The translations under genes were made by a program, and so were the position numbers. Of a DNA stretch of 64,000 nt, positions 8,874 through 17,563 are shown one piece after another. Numbering within the stretch: position 1 is the stretch's first letter; the number at the start of each line of letters is the position of its first letter. Origin of the DNA: Roseburia porci (GTDB lineage: Bacteria > Bacillota > Clostridia > Lachnospirales > Lachnospiraceae). The DNA lies in NCBI RefSeq assembly GCF_009695765.1, contig NZ_VUNI01000008.1, forward strand, positions 51,708 through 115,707, written 5' to 3'. The notes under the pieces were generated by a model. That model did not search any database, was not told where the DNA came from, and saw only the letters and a list, made by a program, of their open reading frames with translations.

Positions 8874-9503
8874 CTATTTATTTTTTCCATGTTGTTCGTT
8901 TGAGGAAGAAACTTTTTCTGCATTTAATTCGTCAATGGTGCGTTCGATGAGCATTTTCTTAATGTAGACATCGTAGCTCAGTAAGCAGATGAAACTGAAT
9001 GCGTGTAAGAACTTGCGGTCTTCTTCCGGAAACTGGTTAAAGGTATCGTTTGCAATTTTGTATTTTTTGCCGAGATCCTTTAAAAGCTTCTGGGATTCTT
9101 CATGTTCTAAATTAAATACTTCATTGTAGACATCTTCCATATCAAATCCGTCTTTATTACCAAAATAGTTCTCGGTGATCGGATTTAAGATGGACTGGAT
9201 ATCGCTGATGCTTAAAATATTCTTCAGATAGTAGATAAAGATCAGTGTCAGAACATGTTCTTTGGAATATTTCTTCTTCTCAGGAGGAGGAAGCAGATCG
9301 TTCTTGGCATAGTTATTGATCATGGTCTTTGTCAGGATCTTATCATCCTCATGGCGTTTGGAAGCCTCCAACTGGCTGTCCATAAAGGTTGTGATCTGAT
9401 CCATATATAAATCGATATTTGGAATATCTTCCGGCTTAACATAGCCAATAGACTGGAGGTTTTTTAAGAGCATCTCCAGAAACTCGTGAATGTCATTTGC
9501 CAT
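8874..9503 (-). CDS. DUF1836 domain-containing protein
   Basis: A 209-residue soluble protein matching DUF1836 (BS_ykrK-like). The N-terminal half has ILTKTMINNYAKNDLLPPP and KKYSKEHVLTLIFIYYLK, a layout resembling a MerR-type winged-helix fold. This suggests nucleic acid binding, though the family function is not established. ATG 9503 follows GAGG at 8 nt. Transcribed away from pcrA, so the 135-bp gap holds two divergent promoters. Confidence 0.85.
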   Translation of the reverse strand: MANDIHEFLEMLLKNLQSIGYVKPEDIPNIDLYMDQITTFMDSQLEASKRHEDDKILTKTMINNYAKNDLLPPPEKKKYSKEHVLTLIFIYYLKNILSISDIQSILNPITENYFGNKDGFDMEDVYNEVFNLEHEESQKLLKDLGKKYKIANDTFNQFPEEDRKFLHAFSFICLLSYDVYIKKMLIERTIDELNAEKVSSSNEQHGKNK

Positions 9504-9581
9504 AATTTTCACCTCATTATCACATTATATAGTAATTAAAACTATATGACAAGGAGAAAAACCATTAATTTTTTCATTTCC

Positions 9582-9619
9582 CGAACATAGTTTCTGTGTT
9601 ATACTTACGGAAGTATAAT
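9582..9619. promoter_or_regulatory. pcrA upstream region: LexA-like half palindrome and TTATACTT inverted repeat
   Basis: CGAACATAGTTTC (9582-9594) fits the Gram-positive LexA box CGAAC-N4-GTTCG with mismatches in the right half. Next to it is TTATACTT-ACGG-AAGTATAA (9599-9618), a perfect 8-bp inverted repeat containing -10-like hexamers. It may be a promoter/operator for pcrA, but neither element is proven. Confidence 0.3.
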
Positions 9620-9637
9620 ACAGAAAGGATTGTGCAG

Positions 9638-11893
9638 ATGAATTTAGAGATGTTAAATACTCCGCAGAGAGAGGCAGTTGAGCATACGGAAGGACCACTT
9701 CTGATCCTTGCAGGAGCGGGATCTGGAAAGACAAGAGTGCTGACACACAGAACCGCATATCTGATCGAAGAACTTGGGGTGAATCCATATCATATCATGG
9801 CGATCACTTTTACCAATAAAGCAGCGGGTGAGATGAGAGAGCGAATTGATGACATGGTCGGATATGGCTCGGAGAGCATCTGGGTGACGACGTTTCACAG
9901 CACCTGTGTGCGCATTTTAAGGAGATACATTGACCGGCTTGGATATGGAACGAATTTTACAATATATGATGCGGATGACCAGAAAACGCTTATGAAGGAG
10001 ATCTGTAAGCGGCTGGAGATCGATACGAAGATTTATAAGGAAAAAATGTTCCTGAGTGTCATTTCATCGGCAAAGGATGAATTGATTGATCCAATCGAAT
10101 TTACGACACGCGCTGCCGGAGATTATAACAAACGCAGACAGGCAGATGTTTACCGGGAATATCAGGCGGAGCTTAAGAAGAATAATGCACTGGATTTTGA
10201 TGATCTGATTTTTAAGACGGTTGAGTTATTCAAACTGAATAAAGACGTGCTGGATTCTTATCAGGAAAGATTCCGTTATATTATGGTGGACGAGTATCAG
10301 GATACGAATACTGCACAGTTCGAACTGATCCGGCTTCTTGCCATGAAATATAAGAATCTTTGTGTGGTAGGTGATGACGATCAGTCGATTTATAAATTCC
10401 GTGGCGCCAATATTTACAATATACTGAATTTTGAGAAGCATTTTCCGGATGCAAAAGTAATCAAGCTGGAACAGAATTACCGCTCAACACAGAATATTCT
10501 GGATGCGGCGAACAGTGTGATTGCAAACAATGTCGGAAGAAAAGAGAAGTCTCTTTGGACGGATAATGGAAGAGGCGATAAGATCACATTTGAGCAGCTG
10601 GATTCAGCGTATGAGGAAGCGGATTATGTGGCAAGAGATATTGCAGGAAAAGTCCGAAGAGGAGAATATACCTATCATGACTGTGCTGTGTTGTACCGCA
10701 CGAATGCCCAGTCTCGTTTGTTTGAGGAACGTTTTATTAACAGTAACATTCCATATAAGATCGTCGGAGGGGTAAACTTCTATGCCAGAAGAGAAATCAA
10801 GGATCTTCTTGCATATCTGAAAACGATTGATAATGGTCGTGATGATCTTGCGGTAAAGCGAATTATCAATGTTCCAAAGAGGGGAATCGGGGCAGCATCT
10901 CTGGCAAAGGTCTCTGATTATGCAGCTGAAAAAGAGATGGATTTTTATCAGGCATTGCGCTGGGCTGATGAGATTCCGGGAATTGGAAGAGCAGCAGCAA
11001 AGATTAAACCGTTTGTTCTTTTTATCCAGTCGATGAAAGCAAGGGCGGAGAATGGAAGTATTTCGGAACTGCTTCAGAAAATTATCGAAGAGACCGGATA
11101 TGTAGCGGAATTAGAGGCTGAAGGAACGGATGAAGCACAGAGCAGGATCGAGAATATTGATGAATTTATGAGCAAAGTTGTATCCTATGAGGAAGGAACC
11201 GATGAACCGACATTGAGTGGATTTCTAGAGGAAGTTGCTCTGGTAGCTGATATTGATGGATTGGATGACAACAGTGATTATGTGGTTCTTATGACATTGC
11301 ACAGTGCGAAGGGACTGGAGTTCCCGAATGTATATCTTGCGGGAATGGAAGACGGACTTTTCCCTAGCTATATGTCGATCACGGCAGACAATTCGGATCA
11401 GGAGATAGAAGAGGAACGAAGACTGGCATATGTGGGAATCACAAGGGCAAAAGAGCATCTGACGATCACATCGGCAAGAATGCGCATGGTACGCGGACAG
11501 ACGCAGTATGGCGCAGTCTCACGTTTTGTAAAGGAGATTCCGTCGGAACTTTTAAAAGGTGAGATCTATGAACCGAAGAATTACCACGATGAGCCGATGC
11601 AGGAAAGTACATATCAGAAAGCAAGAAAGGCATTTCGTTCCACTCCGGTATCCTATGGAAGCAGGACTCCACAGTATACCCCGGTCACAAATCAGAGATC
11701 CTTTGAGAGCAGCAATACAACAGGCGCTGCATTGAGCTATCAGGTTGGAGACCGTGTGCGTCATATGAAGTTTGGAGATGGCGAAGTTAAGGCAATCGTG
11801 GCCGGCGGACGCGATTATGAAGTGACTGTTGATTTTGATAAAGCAGGCACGAAAAAAATGTTTTCGTCCTTTGCCAAACTGAAAAAAATTTAA
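9638..11893 (+). CDS. pcrA: ATP-dependent DNA helicase PcrA (UvrD/Rep family)
   Basis: A 751-residue superfamily 1A 3'-5' helicase. Ordered motifs are Q-motif LNTPQREAV, Walker A ILAGAGSGKT (residues about 23-32), TFTNKAAGEM, YIMVDEYQDTN, VVGDDDQSIYKFRGA, LEQNYRST, the C-terminal VVLMTLHSAKGLEFPNV and RRLAYVGITRAKEHL. A C-terminal Tudor-like tail (YQVGDRVRHMKFGDGEVKAI) is the RNA-polymerase-interacting domain of PcrA. The role is DNA repair, rolling-circle replication and removal of stalled complexes. The start at 9638 follows AAAGGA; the frame upstream is not conserved. No ligA follows. Confidence 0.97.
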   Translation: MNLEMLNTPQREAVEHTEGPLLILAGAGSGKTRVLTHRTAYLIEELGVNPYHIMAITFTNKAAGEMRERIDDMVGYGSESIWVTTFHSTCVRILRRYIDRLGYGTNFTIYDADDQKTLMKEICKRLEIDTKIYKEKMFLSVISSAKDELIDPIEFTTRAAGDYNKRRQADVYREYQAELKKNNALDFDDLIFKTVELFKLNKDVLDSYQERFRYIMVDEYQDTNTAQFELIRLLAMKYKNLCVVGDDDQSIYKFRGANIYNILNFEKHFPDAKVIKLEQNYRSTQNILDAANSVIANNVGRKEKSLWTDNGRGDKITFEQLDSAYEEADYVARDIAGKVRRGEYTYHDCAVLYRTNAQSRLFEERFINSNIPYKIVGGVNFYARREIKDLLAYLKTIDNGRDDLAVKRIINVPKRGIGAASLAKVSDYAAEKEMDFYQALRWADEIPGIGRAAAKIKPFVLFIQSMKARAENGSISELLQKIIEETGYVAELEAEGTDEAQSRIENIDEFMSKVVSYEEGTDEPTLSGFLEEVALVADIDGLDDNSDYVVLMTLHSAKGLEFPNVYLAGMEDGLFPSYMSITADNSDQEIEEERRLAYVGITRAKEHLTITSARMRMVRGQTQYGAVSRFVKEIPSELLKGEIYEPKNYHDEPMQESTYQKARKAFRSTPVSYGSRTPQYTPVTNQRSFESSNTTGAALSYQVGDRVRHMKFGDGEVKAIVAGGRDYEVTVDFDKAGTKKMFSSFAKLKKI

Positions 11894-12034
11894 ATCATAT
11901 ATTTGTAATTTTTCATAGGAAAATTGGGCATTATATGATATAATAACAGTAAATTATTAGTGATGCCGATCACTTTGCTGAATATAATAACAGGAGTGAG
12001 CCGGAAGCAGACTACGAGAAGGAGTGGTGTTCAT

Positions 12035-12295
12035 ATGAATAAGATGGAAGAGATCTTAAACGCTGCAAAATTAAATGAATTACTCAACAAGAAAGACGCT
12101 GAAGAGAAGAAACCTTCTAAGACAATGATCGTATTTGCAATCATTGGTATTGTTGTAGCAGTTGCTGCAGCTGCTTATGGTATTTATCGTTTCTTTACAC
12201 CGGATTATCTGGATGATTTTGAAGACGATTTTGATGATGACTTCGATGACGATTTCTTTGAGGATGAGGACGACGACGCAGCAGACAAAGAATAA
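12035..12295 (+). CDS. Small membrane protein with acidic cytoplasmic or external tail, unknown function
   Basis: An 86-residue protein: a charged N-terminus (NKMEEILNAAKLNELLNKKD), one transmembrane helix (MIVFAIIGIVVAVAAAAYGIY) and a tail of almost only Asp, Glu and Phe. I do not recognise a named family. ATG 12035 has AGAAGGAG 10 nt upstream. It has its own leader and terminator. The acidic repeat recalls the tail of the surface protein at 58868. Confidence 0.75.
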   Translation: MNKMEEILNAAKLNELLNKKDAEEKKPSKTMIVFAIIGIVVAVAAAAYGIYRFFTPDYLDDFEDDFDDDFDDDFFEDEDDDAADKE

Positions 12296-12306
12296 TCGCT
12301 ACAGAA

Positions 12307-12344
12307 AGTTGTAACGAGACAGGATCCGCGAAGCGGATGCAACT
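12307..12344 (+). other. Stem-loop after the small acidic protein gene
   Basis: Inner stem ATCCGC-GAA-GCGGAT (12324-12338) enclosed by AGTTG/CAACT (12307-12311/12340-12344). It lies between the stop codon and the terminator, with no T-run. It may stabilise the mRNA 3' end. Confidence 0.4.
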
Positions 12345-12361
12345 GAATAGAAATGACGCAG

Positions 12362-12388
12362 GGGCTGCAGGAATGTAGCCCTTGTTTT
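12362..12388 (+). terminator. Intrinsic terminator of the small acidic protein gene
   Basis: Stem GGGCTGCA / TGTAGCCC with loop GGAA (12362-12381), then TTGTTTT. Confidence 0.7.
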
Positions 12389-12447
12389 GTGCATCGTGCG
12401 TAGCAAGCAGCACATGATATAGAACAATATACGAACAGGGAGAGAAG

Positions 12448-13848
12448 ATGAAAAAAGGACAGATTGCAGAAGGAATTGTAGAACGTGTAGAATTTCCAAA
12501 TAAAGGGATTGCATATACCGCAGATGGAGACAGGGTGATTGTCAAGAATACCATTCCGGGACAAAAAGTATCATTTGCAGTGAACAAAGTACGAAAGGGA
12601 AAGGCAGAAGGACGGTTACTGCAAGTGGTAGAGCCTTCTGCACTGGAGGTGGATTCTGCCTGCCCGCATTTTGGAGCCTGCGGTGGATGCATCTATCAGA
12701 CGCTTCCATATGAGGAGCAGTTGAAGCTGAAATCCGGACAGGTAAAGAAGCTTATGGATGATGCAATCAATGGGGCATGTGAGTATGAATTTCTGGGCAT
12801 CAAACCAAGTCCGAAACAGTATGAATACCGGAATAAGATGGAATTTTCATTTGGTGATGAATATAAAGACGGACCGCTTGCTCTGGGTATGCACAAAAGA
12901 GGCAGTTTCTATGATATTGTGACCGTTACGGACTGCCAGATCGTCGATGCGGATTTTCGTGCAGTTTTAAAAGCAACACTGAAATTTTTCCAGGAGCATG
13001 GACAGAAGTTTTACCATAGACTCAGCCATGAAGGTTATCTTCGCCATCTTCTTGTTCGAAAAGCGGCAAAGACCGGAGAGATATTGATCGACCTGATCAC
13101 AACAACACAGAATCCGGGAAGCAGCGTAACTGAGGAAGAACTTCTTCAGGCGTGGGCAGACGTTCTTTGTGGACTTTCTCTGGATGGAACGATCCGCGGA
13201 ATTCTTCACACCAGAAATGATAGTGTCGCGGATGTTGTCAAGAATGAAGGAACAGACATCCTTTATGGAGAAGATTTCTTTTATGAGGAACTGTTGGGAC
13301 TTCGTTTTAAAATCTCGCCGTTTTCTTTCTTCCAGACGAATTCGCTTGGGGCGGAGGTCCTTTACAGCACAGCAAGGGATTTTATTAAAGAGCAGAATAG
13401 CCTGGATGGTAAGACGGTGTTTGATCTGTACAGTGGAACTGGAACAATCGCACAGATGCTTGCACCGGTATGTAAAGAAGTAGTCGGCGTTGAAATCGTG
13501 GAAGAAGCCGTTGAGACAGCAAAAGAAAATGCTGCCTTAAACGGACTTTCCAACTGCCGCTTTATTGCGGGGGATGTACTGAAAGTACTGGATGAAGTTT
13601 TGGAAAAACCAGATTACATTGTTCTTGATCCGCCACGTGACGGAATTCATCCAAAGGCAATTACAAAGATCATTGACTATGGAGTGGAGAACATGATCTA
13701 TATCTCATGCAAGCCGACAAGTCTTGCAAGAGATCTTGAAATTTTTCTTGCACATGGTTATACAGTCGGGAAAATCTGCTGTGTCGATATGTTTGCAGCA
13801 ACTCCGCATGTGGAAACAATAGTTGCACTACATCGGACCGGTATGTAA
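12448..13848 (+). CDS. rlmD: 23S rRNA (uracil-C5)-methyltransferase, RlmD/TrmA family; 3' end replaced by a mobile element
   Basis: A 466-residue SAM-dependent RNA methyltransferase. It has an N-terminal TRAM domain (GIVERVEFPNKGIAYTADGD), an iron-sulfur cluster motif (ACPHFGACGGC, about residues 70-80), the SAM-binding VFDLYSGTGTIAQML, VLDPPRDGIHPKA and the catalytic-Cys block YISCKPTSLARDL. The last 12 codons from 13813 onward are not chromosomal: the 18-kb element integrated at GAAACAAT and supplies a tail ending ETIVALHRTGM. The original tail (ETICTLHKTN) sits at 31963-31995. The protein thus remains full length after integration. Confidence 0.94.
   Translation: MKKGQIAEGIVERVEFPNKGIAYTADGDRVIVKNTIPGQKVSFAVNKVRKGKAEGRLLQVVEPSALEVDSACPHFGACGGCIYQTLPYEEQLKLKSGQVKKLMDDAINGACEYEFLGIKPSPKQYEYRNKMEFSFGDEYKDGPLALGMHKRGSFYDIVTVTDCQIVDADFRAVLKATLKFFQEHGQKFYHRLSHEGYLRHLLVRKAAKTGEILIDLITTTQNPGSSVTEEELLQAWADVLCGLSLDGTIRGILHTRNDSVADVVKNEGTDILYGEDFFYEELLGLRFKISPFSFFQTNSLGAEVLYSTARDFIKEQNSLDGKTVFDLYSGTGTIAQMLAPVCKEVVGVEIVEEAVETAKENAALNGLSNCRFIAGDVLKVLDEVLEKPDYIVLDPPRDGIHPKAITKIIDYGVENMIYISCKPTSLARDLEIFLAHGYTVGKICCVDMFAATPHVETIVALHRTGM
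13813..13820 (+). repeat. attL core of the rlmD-integrated element
   Basis: GAAACAAT at codons 456-458 of rlmD, identical to 31963-31970. Upstream is native rlmD; downstream is element DNA. Confidence 0.8.
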
Positions 13849-13991
13849 AAATCCTTGATTTTAGGCACTTTGAGAGATTTTTTAGGTTTGACCAGAGTGA
13901 CCGAAAAACATACAAAAAAGCAATTTCCGACGGTGTAAATGTGTCGGTTGTATTGGATAGCGTGTGTGGAAACACATCTAAGCGTAATTAA
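13821..13991 (+). other. 3' half of an ORF that would be completed only in the excised circle
   Basis: In the frame that would join to the ORF at 31863-31970 across the circular junction, 56 codons are open here before TAA (13989-13991). The first 28 bp also encode the substitute rlmD tail in another frame. Predicted residues include YVKILDFRHFERFFRFDQSD and KTYKKAISDGVNVSVVLDS. In the integrated state this half has no start codon of its own. Whether it is expressed is unknown. Confidence 0.45.
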
Positions 13992-14025
13992 TATCATTAT
14001 TATTTAACTGAATAAAAAGTAGCGT

Positions 14026-14075
14026 GAAAGACCGTTCATTTTCAAGAAAATTGAAAGTGAGCGGTCTTTCTTTTT
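14026..14075 (+). terminator. Strong terminator near the left end of the element
   Basis: Stem of about 20 bp (14026-14045 paired with 14051-14070, one mismatch) ending in GCGGTCTTTC followed by TTTTT. It insulates the element's genes from rlmD transcription. Confidence 0.85.
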
Positions 14076-14146
14076 ATCAAAAAGGAAGTTGACTGATTAC
14101 TTTTAATACATTATTCATTTTGGTTATTTCAGGAAGGAGCGATTGT

Positions 14147-15064
14147 ATGGAAAAGATTAAGAATGTATCTATCATCGAATTGCATAATTTCAGGAATCAC
14201 CCGTTTAAGGTGGAGACAAATGTGGAATTATGCGAACTAATGAAAAGTATAGAAAAGGAAGGTGTGCTTGTGCCACTCCTTGTAAGAACAAATCCCTATG
14301 GGGATGGATACGAAGTCGTATCAGGACACAGAAGAAAAGAAGCTGCAAAGTGGGCAGGTAAGACAGAGGTTCCTGTTGTCGTAAGGGAACTTGATGATGA
14401 CCAGGCAGTTGTGGCGATGGTGGATTCCAATCTGCACAGGGAGAATCTGAAACCGAGTGAGAAAGCCTTTGCTTATCGTATGAAGTTAGAGGCTATGAAA
14501 CATCAGGGAAAGAAGTTGACAACTAATAATGATGATATGACTTTGGCTCAAGTTGAGCCGATGTCTGCTGATATGGAAACAGTAGATATTGTTTCAAATG
14601 TAATGCGTAGTAATGAGAGACTTGCAAGACAGGCTGGAGAGAGTGTGGCACAGATTAAAAGGTATATTCGGCTGACCTATCTGATACCTAAAATATTGGA
14701 TATGGTCGATGATGGGAAAATTGCATTTACGATTGCAGTGGAACTTTCTTATCTAAAGGAAGAGGAGCAATATGAGCTTCATGCGGTTATGGATTTAGAA
14801 CAGTGCACACCGTCACTGTCGCAGGCAAACAGGTTGAAGCGTTTGAGCCAGAGTGGAAAGCTGGATATGGATGCGATTTATTCGGTTCTGGAAGAGGAAA
14901 AACCGAACCAGAGGGAGCAGATAAAGATTCGGGCAGATGTTTTAGCAGATTATTTTCCTGATGATTTTACTCCTAAACAGAAGGTGGAACTGATTGAGAA
15001 ACTTGTGAAGGAATGGCATGAGAAACAAGTTTACAGGAATGAGACGAAGCAGCCAGGAAGATAG
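14147..15064 (+). CDS. ParB/RepB/Spo0J-family partition protein
   Basis: A 305-residue ParB-like protein. The N-terminal ParB/Srx domain carries NHPFKVETNVELCELMKSIE, PLLVRTNPYGDGYEVVSGHRRKEAAKWAG (CTP-binding region) and DSNLHRENLKPSEKAFAYRM. A KorB-type HTH follows (residues about 170-215, GESVAQIKRYIRLTYLIP). ATG 14147 follows AGGAAGGAG. As the first gene of the element it may act in stability of the excised circle or in regulation. No ParA partner is present. Confidence 0.9.
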   Translation: MEKIKNVSIIELHNFRNHPFKVETNVELCELMKSIEKEGVLVPLLVRTNPYGDGYEVVSGHRRKEAAKWAGKTEVPVVVRELDDDQAVVAMVDSNLHRENLKPSEKAFAYRMKLEAMKHQGKKLTTNNDDMTLAQVEPMSADMETVDIVSNVMRSNERLARQAGESVAQIKRYIRLTYLIPKILDMVDDGKIAFTIAVELSYLKEEEQYELHAVMDLEQCTPSLSQANRLKRLSQSGKLDMDAIYSVLEEEKPNQREQIKIRADVLADYFPDDFTPKQKVELIEKLVKEWHEKQVYRNETKQPGR

Positions 15065-15126
15065 TGTGGGAAAGAGAGGTACAGAGCAATGAGCATTGAA
15101 ACAGACAGAAGAGGAGGGAGTTTATC

Positions 15127-16188
15127 ATGATACTATTTACAGACAGTGTGAATGAGGAAACGAATGGTAACTATGACAACAGATTATGTAAGACTGGCAG
15201 TTATGCCGGAGAAAGAGAGGATATTATGACAGAGAAGATTAGAGAATATAAGATGAACGGAAGCTTGATTATTGGAGTGGATGCAGGCTATGGAAATTAT
15301 AAGACTGCGAGAAGAATTTTCCCTACTGCAATAAGTATGAGTGAGAAAGCACCAGTGTTTGCGAAAGATTATATAGAGATGGATGGAAAATACTATATCA
15401 TAGGAGAAGGACACAAGGGATTTGTGGCGGATAAGGTGACGGATGATGATAACTATGTGCTTACCATGGCGGCAGTAGTGAAAGAATTGGAAGCAAGGGG
15501 ATATATCGACAGTAGAAATGCTGTGCGTGTGCATCTTGCAGTGGGACTTCCGTTGAAATGGGTTCAGGCACAGAGAGAAGAATTTAAAACATATATGCTA
15601 AAGAACAGATATGTAAGAATCGGATATAAGCAGAGAGTATATGAGCTTGATATTGCGGGCTGTACGGTTATGCCACAGTGCTATTCGGCGGTTGCGGAAA
15701 ATCTTAAGGAGTTTAAGGGAATGAATCTTGTTGTGGATATCGGAAACGGAACCATGAACCTGATGTATCTGAACAATGGCAGGGCGATGGAGAGCAGGTC
15801 GTGGACGGAAAAGCTGGGAGTGTTCCAGTGCGAGCAGACTATTCGAAATAAGGTTCGTGATAATACAGGATACGAGCTTATGCAGGAAGTAATTGAAAAT
15901 TTCCTTCGTACAGGGGAAACGGATATTGCAGAATCCTTTTCCGGATTGATGAAAGAAGCTGCAAGAGAGTACGCAGATACAGTTTTTCAGAAGCTCCGGG
16001 ATTATGAATATAATGAACAGTTCATGAAACTGTATATCATGGGTGGTGGTGCAAAGGTTGTGGAAACATTTGGAACTTTCGATAAGGACAGGGTGCACTT
16101 TAATCATGACATCAGAGCCAATGCGAAAGGATATGAGTATTACTGCTACATGATATTACGACATGAGCAGGGAAAGAGGGCGATGTAA
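15127..16188 (+). CDS. ParM/StbA-like actin-fold segregation ATPase
   Basis: 353 residues with an actin/Hsp70 nucleotide-binding fold: phosphate-1 motif IIGVDAGYGNYKTA, a second phosphate loop NLVVDIGNGTMNLMYL and the adenosine motif LYIMGGGAKVVE. Such proteins form filaments that push plasmid copies apart. ATG 15127 has a strong GAGGAGGGAG site. An alternative ATG at 15226 (MTEKIREYKM, 320 aa) follows AGAGAGG and begins closer to the conserved core. An overlapping 18-codon frame (from 15172) ends at that ATG in an ATGA overlap. The next gene starts directly after this stop, as in parMR operons. Confidence 0.85.
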   Translation: MILFTDSVNEETNGNYDNRLCKTGSYAGEREDIMTEKIREYKMNGSLIIGVDAGYGNYKTARRIFPTAISMSEKAPVFAKDYIEMDGKYYIIGEGHKGFVADKVTDDDNYVLTMAAVVKELEARGYIDSRNAVRVHLAVGLPLKWVQAQREEFKTYMLKNRYVRIGYKQRVYELDIAGCTVMPQCYSAVAENLKEFKGMNLVVDIGNGTMNLMYLNNGRAMESRSWTEKLGVFQCEQTIRNKVRDNTGYELMQEVIENFLRTGETDIAESFSGLMKEAAREYADTVFQKLRDYEYNEQFMKLYIMGGGAKVVETFGTFDKDRVHFNHDIRANAKGYEYYCYMILRHEQGKRAM

Positions 16189-16668
16189 ATGGCAGAAAAG
16201 ACATGGAATAAGAATGTCCGCTTCAATATGAACAGAGAGGATGCAGTGCAGGCGTGGAGCCGGCTGCATTCCGAGGAAGTGGACAGGGAGTTTAAGTCGC
16301 AGAATGAATTTATCATCTGTGCCATCAATGATTTTTATGCGAGGCATATAAGTAGAAAGAACGATCCATATCTTGAGACTAGAGAAAAAGAAGATGCATT
16401 TGTGGATAGGATCGTGGAACAGGTGACAGCAAAAGTTCTTGCCGATATTCCCGCACTTGCAGGGATGTATCTTTTGCAACAGCAGGCAGCATTGGCGGCA
16501 GGATTACAGAATGGTGCAATGACGAATGTAAATCCGGTTAATGCAACTGCCGGAGCAACCGGAAATTCTGTGTTACCTGTGGCAAATACCGGAGTAGCTG
16601 CAAAGGATGAAATGGATGAAAGTGAGCCGGAGGAGAATGAGTTTCTGGATTTTTCGTTTGGAGCATAA
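16189..16668 (+). CDS. Probable ParR-like partner of the ParM-like protein
   Basis: 159 residues with no gap after the parM-like stop codon. The N-terminal 60 residues (WNKNVRFNMNREDAVQAW, FKSQNEFIICAINDFYARH) look like a ribbon-helix-helix DNA-binding domain. The C-terminal half is a low-complexity Ala/Asn/Gly/Val linker and ends in an acidic patch with FLDFSFGA, the sort of tail ParR uses to bind ParM filaments. The assignment rests on position and architecture; no close family was recognised. Confidence 0.65.
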   Translation: MAEKTWNKNVRFNMNREDAVQAWSRLHSEEVDREFKSQNEFIICAINDFYARHISRKNDPYLETREKEDAFVDRIVEQVTAKVLADIPALAGMYLLQQQAALAAGLQNGAMTNVNPVNATAGATGNSVLPVANTGVAAKDEMDESEPEENEFLDFSFGA

Positions 16669-16739
16669 CGGTTTTCCCAGTTTCTTTGGAAGCTGGCATA
16701 ATGAAAAGCAAGTGGTTTAGCAGTAATTTTTAATTATTA

Positions 16740-16778
16740 CACAAAAAGTTTGGAAAAAGAAACTTTTTGTGATAAAAT
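16740..16778 (+). promoter_or_regulatory. abiE promoter embedded in a perfect 12-bp inverted repeat
   Basis: CACAAAAAGTTT (16740-16751) and AAACTTTTTGTG (16760-16771) are exact inverted repeats with an 8-bp spacer. TTGGAA (16750-16755), 17 bp and TAAAAT (16773-16778) form a promoter running through them. AbiEi antitoxins repress their own promoter by binding inverted repeats, so this is probably that operator. Confidence 0.75.
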
Positions 16779-16801
16779 CAATACAAGGCAGGTGAACAAT
16801 C

Positions 16802-17563
16802 ATGAAATATTATGAGAAAATGCTGGAGCTTGGATGTTTTAATAAAAGTAAAGTGATAGAGTTGACAGGTTCTGAGGCGGCTGCAAAATCCCTTCTTTAT
16901 GATTATCAGAAAAAAGGATATATCGAAAAAGTGAAAAGAGATTTTTACGCAGTCATAAGTCTGGAGACGAAGCAGCCGATCTTATCAAGATACCAGATAG
17001 GAAGTCAGTTGTTTTCAGATGCAGCCATAACCCATCACAGTGCATTTGAAGCATTTGGTTATGCAAATCAGGTGTTTTACGAAGTTTATGTGGCAACAGA
17101 TTACAGATTCAGAGACTTTGAGTATAATGGAATATTGTATCATCGCATGGAACGAAATGCATATACGGATATGGTAACAAATGGAAAGCTTCGAGTAACC
17201 GGAATAGAGCAGACAATCGTTGACAGTATAAAAGATTTTACAAAGATAGCAGGACTGGAAGAAGTGATACGGTGTATCATGCTTGTTCCCAGTGTGAAAG
17301 AGGAGAAAATCCTTGAAGCATTGTCTGTGTATGATAATAAATTCCTATATCAGAAATGTGGTTATATCCTGGAACAGTTACAGGATGAACTGGGACTTAG
17401 TAATGATTTTTTTGAATATTTGAGCAGATATACCGCTGAGGGAAAAAGATATCTGATAAAAGAAAACGGACAAAATGTATGGAATTTAAAGTGGAAGATA
17501 TATGTTCCGGCGGATTTCATGCATTTGGTTGATAAAGGAGTGAGTGATTATGATGCAATTTGA
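16802..17563 (+). CDS. abiEi: AbiEi-family type IV antitoxin / autorepressor
   Basis: 253 residues. An N-terminal winged helix-turn-helix (LGCFNKSKVIELTGSEAAAKSLLYDYQKKGYIEKVKRDFYAVI) is followed by the AbiEi C-terminal domain with AAITHHSAFEAFGYANQVFYE and GIEQTIVDSIKDF. AbiEi represses the operon and neutralises AbiEii without forming a stable complex. It overlaps abiEii by 14 bp and is preceded by a palindromic operator. It probably stabilises the element and may abort phage infection. Confidence 0.9.
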   Translation: MKYYEKMLELGCFNKSKVIELTGSEAAAKSLLYDYQKKGYIEKVKRDFYAVISLETKQPILSRYQIGSQLFSDAAITHHSAFEAFGYANQVFYEVYVATDYRFRDFEYNGILYHRMERNAYTDMVTNGKLRVTGIEQTIVDSIKDFTKIAGLEEVIRCIMLVPSVKEEKILEALSVYDNKFLYQKCGYILEQLQDELGLSNDFFEYLSRYTAEGKRYLIKENGQNVWNLKWKIYVPADFMHLVDKGVSDYDAI

